From Thioalkalivibrio sp. (GTDB lineage: Bacteria > Pseudomonadota > Gammaproteobacteria > Ectothiorhodospirales > Ectothiorhodospiraceae): 6,004 bases of DNA. The translations under genes and the position numbers were made by a program. Location of the stretch: NCBI GenBank assembly GCA_003555285.1, contig PWGH01000017.1, forward strand, positions 1 to 6,004, read 5' to 3'. Each line of letters begins with the position of its first letter. The stretch's first letter is position 1. The notes under the pieces are model-generated. The model did not search any database, was not told the origin of the DNA, and worked only from the letters and a program-made list of their open reading frames with translations. This document shows positions 4,717-6,004 of the stretch, in pieces.

Positions 4717-6004
4717 GCGGCGGCTGGAGGCGTTGGTCGGCCCGGTGGACAAGGCTTGGGTTGCGGATCGGGACGGGGGTGACTCTGGTTGTGGCGGCAC
4801 CGTTCGCGCCGGCGCAAGACGCGCAATGGGATTTCACTCCCCGTGTGGCGGCCGGGCAGATCTTTACCGACAACATCACGCTGGCGCCTCCGGGGGAGGA
4901 GGATCACGAACACGTGACCGAGCTGAATGCCGGCTTCAGCCTGGAACGTGCAGGTCGCGGCGCTCGCGCCGAACTCGATTATAACCTGCAGGCCCTGGGC
5001 TATTGGCGCGACAGCAGCCGCAACGATGTCTTCCACCAGATGGCCGGCCAGGGATCCATCGATGTCGTGCCGGAACGCTTCTTCATCGAGGGCTCGACCG
5101 CCTTCGGGCAGCGGCAAGTCACCCGGGATGGGGCGATTGGCGACAACATCAACGTCACCGGAAATCGCACGGACGTCTTCAACCTTCGGGTGAGCCCGGT
5201 CCTCCAGCAGCGCCTGGGTGAGGTGGCCACCGCACAGCTGCGTTATACCTATGATCGTACCGATTACAGCGGTTCGGGGGTCTCCTCGATCGATAGCGAA
5301 AGCAATCGGGTGCTCGCGCGTCTCGACGACGGTCCGATGTTTTCACGCATTGGTTGGGGCCTGCGGTTTGAGCGTACGGAGACGGATTTCGACGACGGGT
5401 CCTCGGTGACGTTCCAGAGCGCCGAGGCACTGGGCCGCTGGAGATTCACCGAGCGTCTCAGCGTGTTCGCCGCGGTTGGCGAGGAAGACAACGACTTCGA
5501 GCAGGATCCCCGGCGCGCACGGCCCGATGACAGCTTCTGGCGTGCGGGGGCGACCTACGAGCCCGGTGCGCGCACCTTCATCGAGGCCTATGGCGGTGAG
5601 CGCTATTTCGGAACGACCTACGGCGGCACGCTTCGGCACCGGCTACGCACCGGTCGGTTGACGGCCACCTACGATGAGGGCCTGACGACGGTGAACGAGT
5701 TCGTGCTCTCTCCGGTGATGTTGCCCGTGTTGGACGGGGTCACCGGCGAACCGGTGATTATCGATGGTAGACCGCTCTTCGCGGAACTCGAGCTTCCCGA
5801 TCTGCAGATCGGGGTCTTTCTCAGCAAGCGATTCACCGCCGGCTTTGCGGGTGAACGCCGCAAGTTGGGCTGGGGCGTTCGGGTCTTCGACGAGCGGCGC
5901 GAATTCGAGCTCACGGATCGGCGCGAGCGGGTTCAGGGTGTTACCGGCAATCTGGCGTGGCGCTGGAGGCCCCGGACGCAACTGTTCGCAAATGCCAGCG
6001 TGCA
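4713..6004 (+). CDS. Outer-membrane beta-barrel protein, PEP-CTERM-system-associated (3' end outside window)
   Basis: The frame opens at ATG 4713, in ATGA overlap with the kinase stop, and runs without a stop to the window end: 430 full codons, incomplete. The N-terminus is Arg/Trp-rich, then a hydrophobic core at about 19-32 and a likely signal peptidase I site after APFAPA (Ala34). The mature protein begins WDFTPRVAAGQIFTDNITLA, a pattern typical of the uncharacterised outer-membrane family found in XrtA/PEP-CTERM EPS loci (TIGR03016-like). The rest is rich in alternating beta-strands ending in charged turns (such as ARAELDYNLQALGYW and TAQLRYTYDRTDYSG). A segment around 341-347 (DGVTGEP) may be a loop. 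Its function is not established. Coupling to the kinase gene and the lack of a membrane helix in the short exporter make an EPS export pore a plausible inference. No good ribosome-binding site is seen, consistent with translational coupling. Confidence 0.88.
   Translation, partial: MSGGWRRWSARWTRLGLRIGTGVTLVVAAPFAPAQDAQWDFTPRVAAGQIFTDNITLAPPGEEDHEHVTELNAGFSLERAGRGARAELDYNLQALGYWRDSSRNDVFHQMAGQGSIDVVPERFFIEGSTAFGQRQVTRDGAIGDNINVTGNRTDVFNLRVSPVLQQRLGEVATAQLRYTYDRTDYSGSGVSSIDSESNRVLARLDDGPMFSRIGWGLRFERTETDFDDGSSVTFQSAEALGRWRFTERLSVFAAVGEEDNDFEQDPRRARPDDSFWRAGATYEPGARTFIEAYGGERYFGTTYGGTLRHRLRTGRLTATYDEGLTTVNEFVLSPVMLPVLDGVTGEPVIIDGRPLFAELELPDLQIGVFLSKRFTAGFAGERRKLGWGVRVFDERREFELTDRRERVQGVTGNLAWRWRPRTQLFANASV

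Overview
The window is GC-rich DNA whose gene content points to a Gram-negative, probably gammaproteobacterial, organism. The evidence is a set of exopolysaccharide (EPS) export genes of the kind linked to exosortase A (XrtA) and PEP-CTERM protein sorting, plus two outer-membrane beta-barrel genes. Genus and species cannot be told from the sequence alone.

Layout. Positions 1-891 hold the 3' part of an outer-membrane beta-barrel gene that starts before the window. Positions 892-1394 are a non-coding region of about 500 bp. It contains four perfect tandem copies of a 14-bp unit (931-986), a degenerate 15-bp array (1255-1348) and a 21-bp palindrome (1349-1369) just before the next gene. From 1395 to the end there are four co-directional genes: a short polysaccharide export lipoprotein (1395-2033), a Wzz-like chain-length determinant (2171-3721), a BY-type tyrosine autokinase (3718-4716), and an outer-membrane beta-barrel protein of the PEP-CTERM-associated type (4713 to the window end, incomplete). 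The last three overlap by ATGA stop/start junctions. A 137-bp gap with a hairpin separates the first gene from the rest.

How they work together. The chain-length determinant (inner membrane, large periplasmic coiled coils) and the separate cytoplasmic kinase together correspond to a split Wzc-type co-polymerase that controls polymer length and export. The lipoprotein is a short Wza/OPX protein with one Poly_export and one SLBB-like domain and no C-terminal membrane helix. It probably needs a separate outer-membrane pore, and the co-encoded beta-barrel at 4713-6004 is a good candidate. No exosortase, PEP-CTERM substrate, glycosyltransferase or flippase lies inside the window; if this is a standard XrtA locus they should follow downstream.

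The most unusual material is the regulatory-looking region 892-1394. Its two tandem arrays appear to be inverted, diverged versions of one motif, and they lead into a palindrome and an unusual translation start that has a T8 run just inside the gene.
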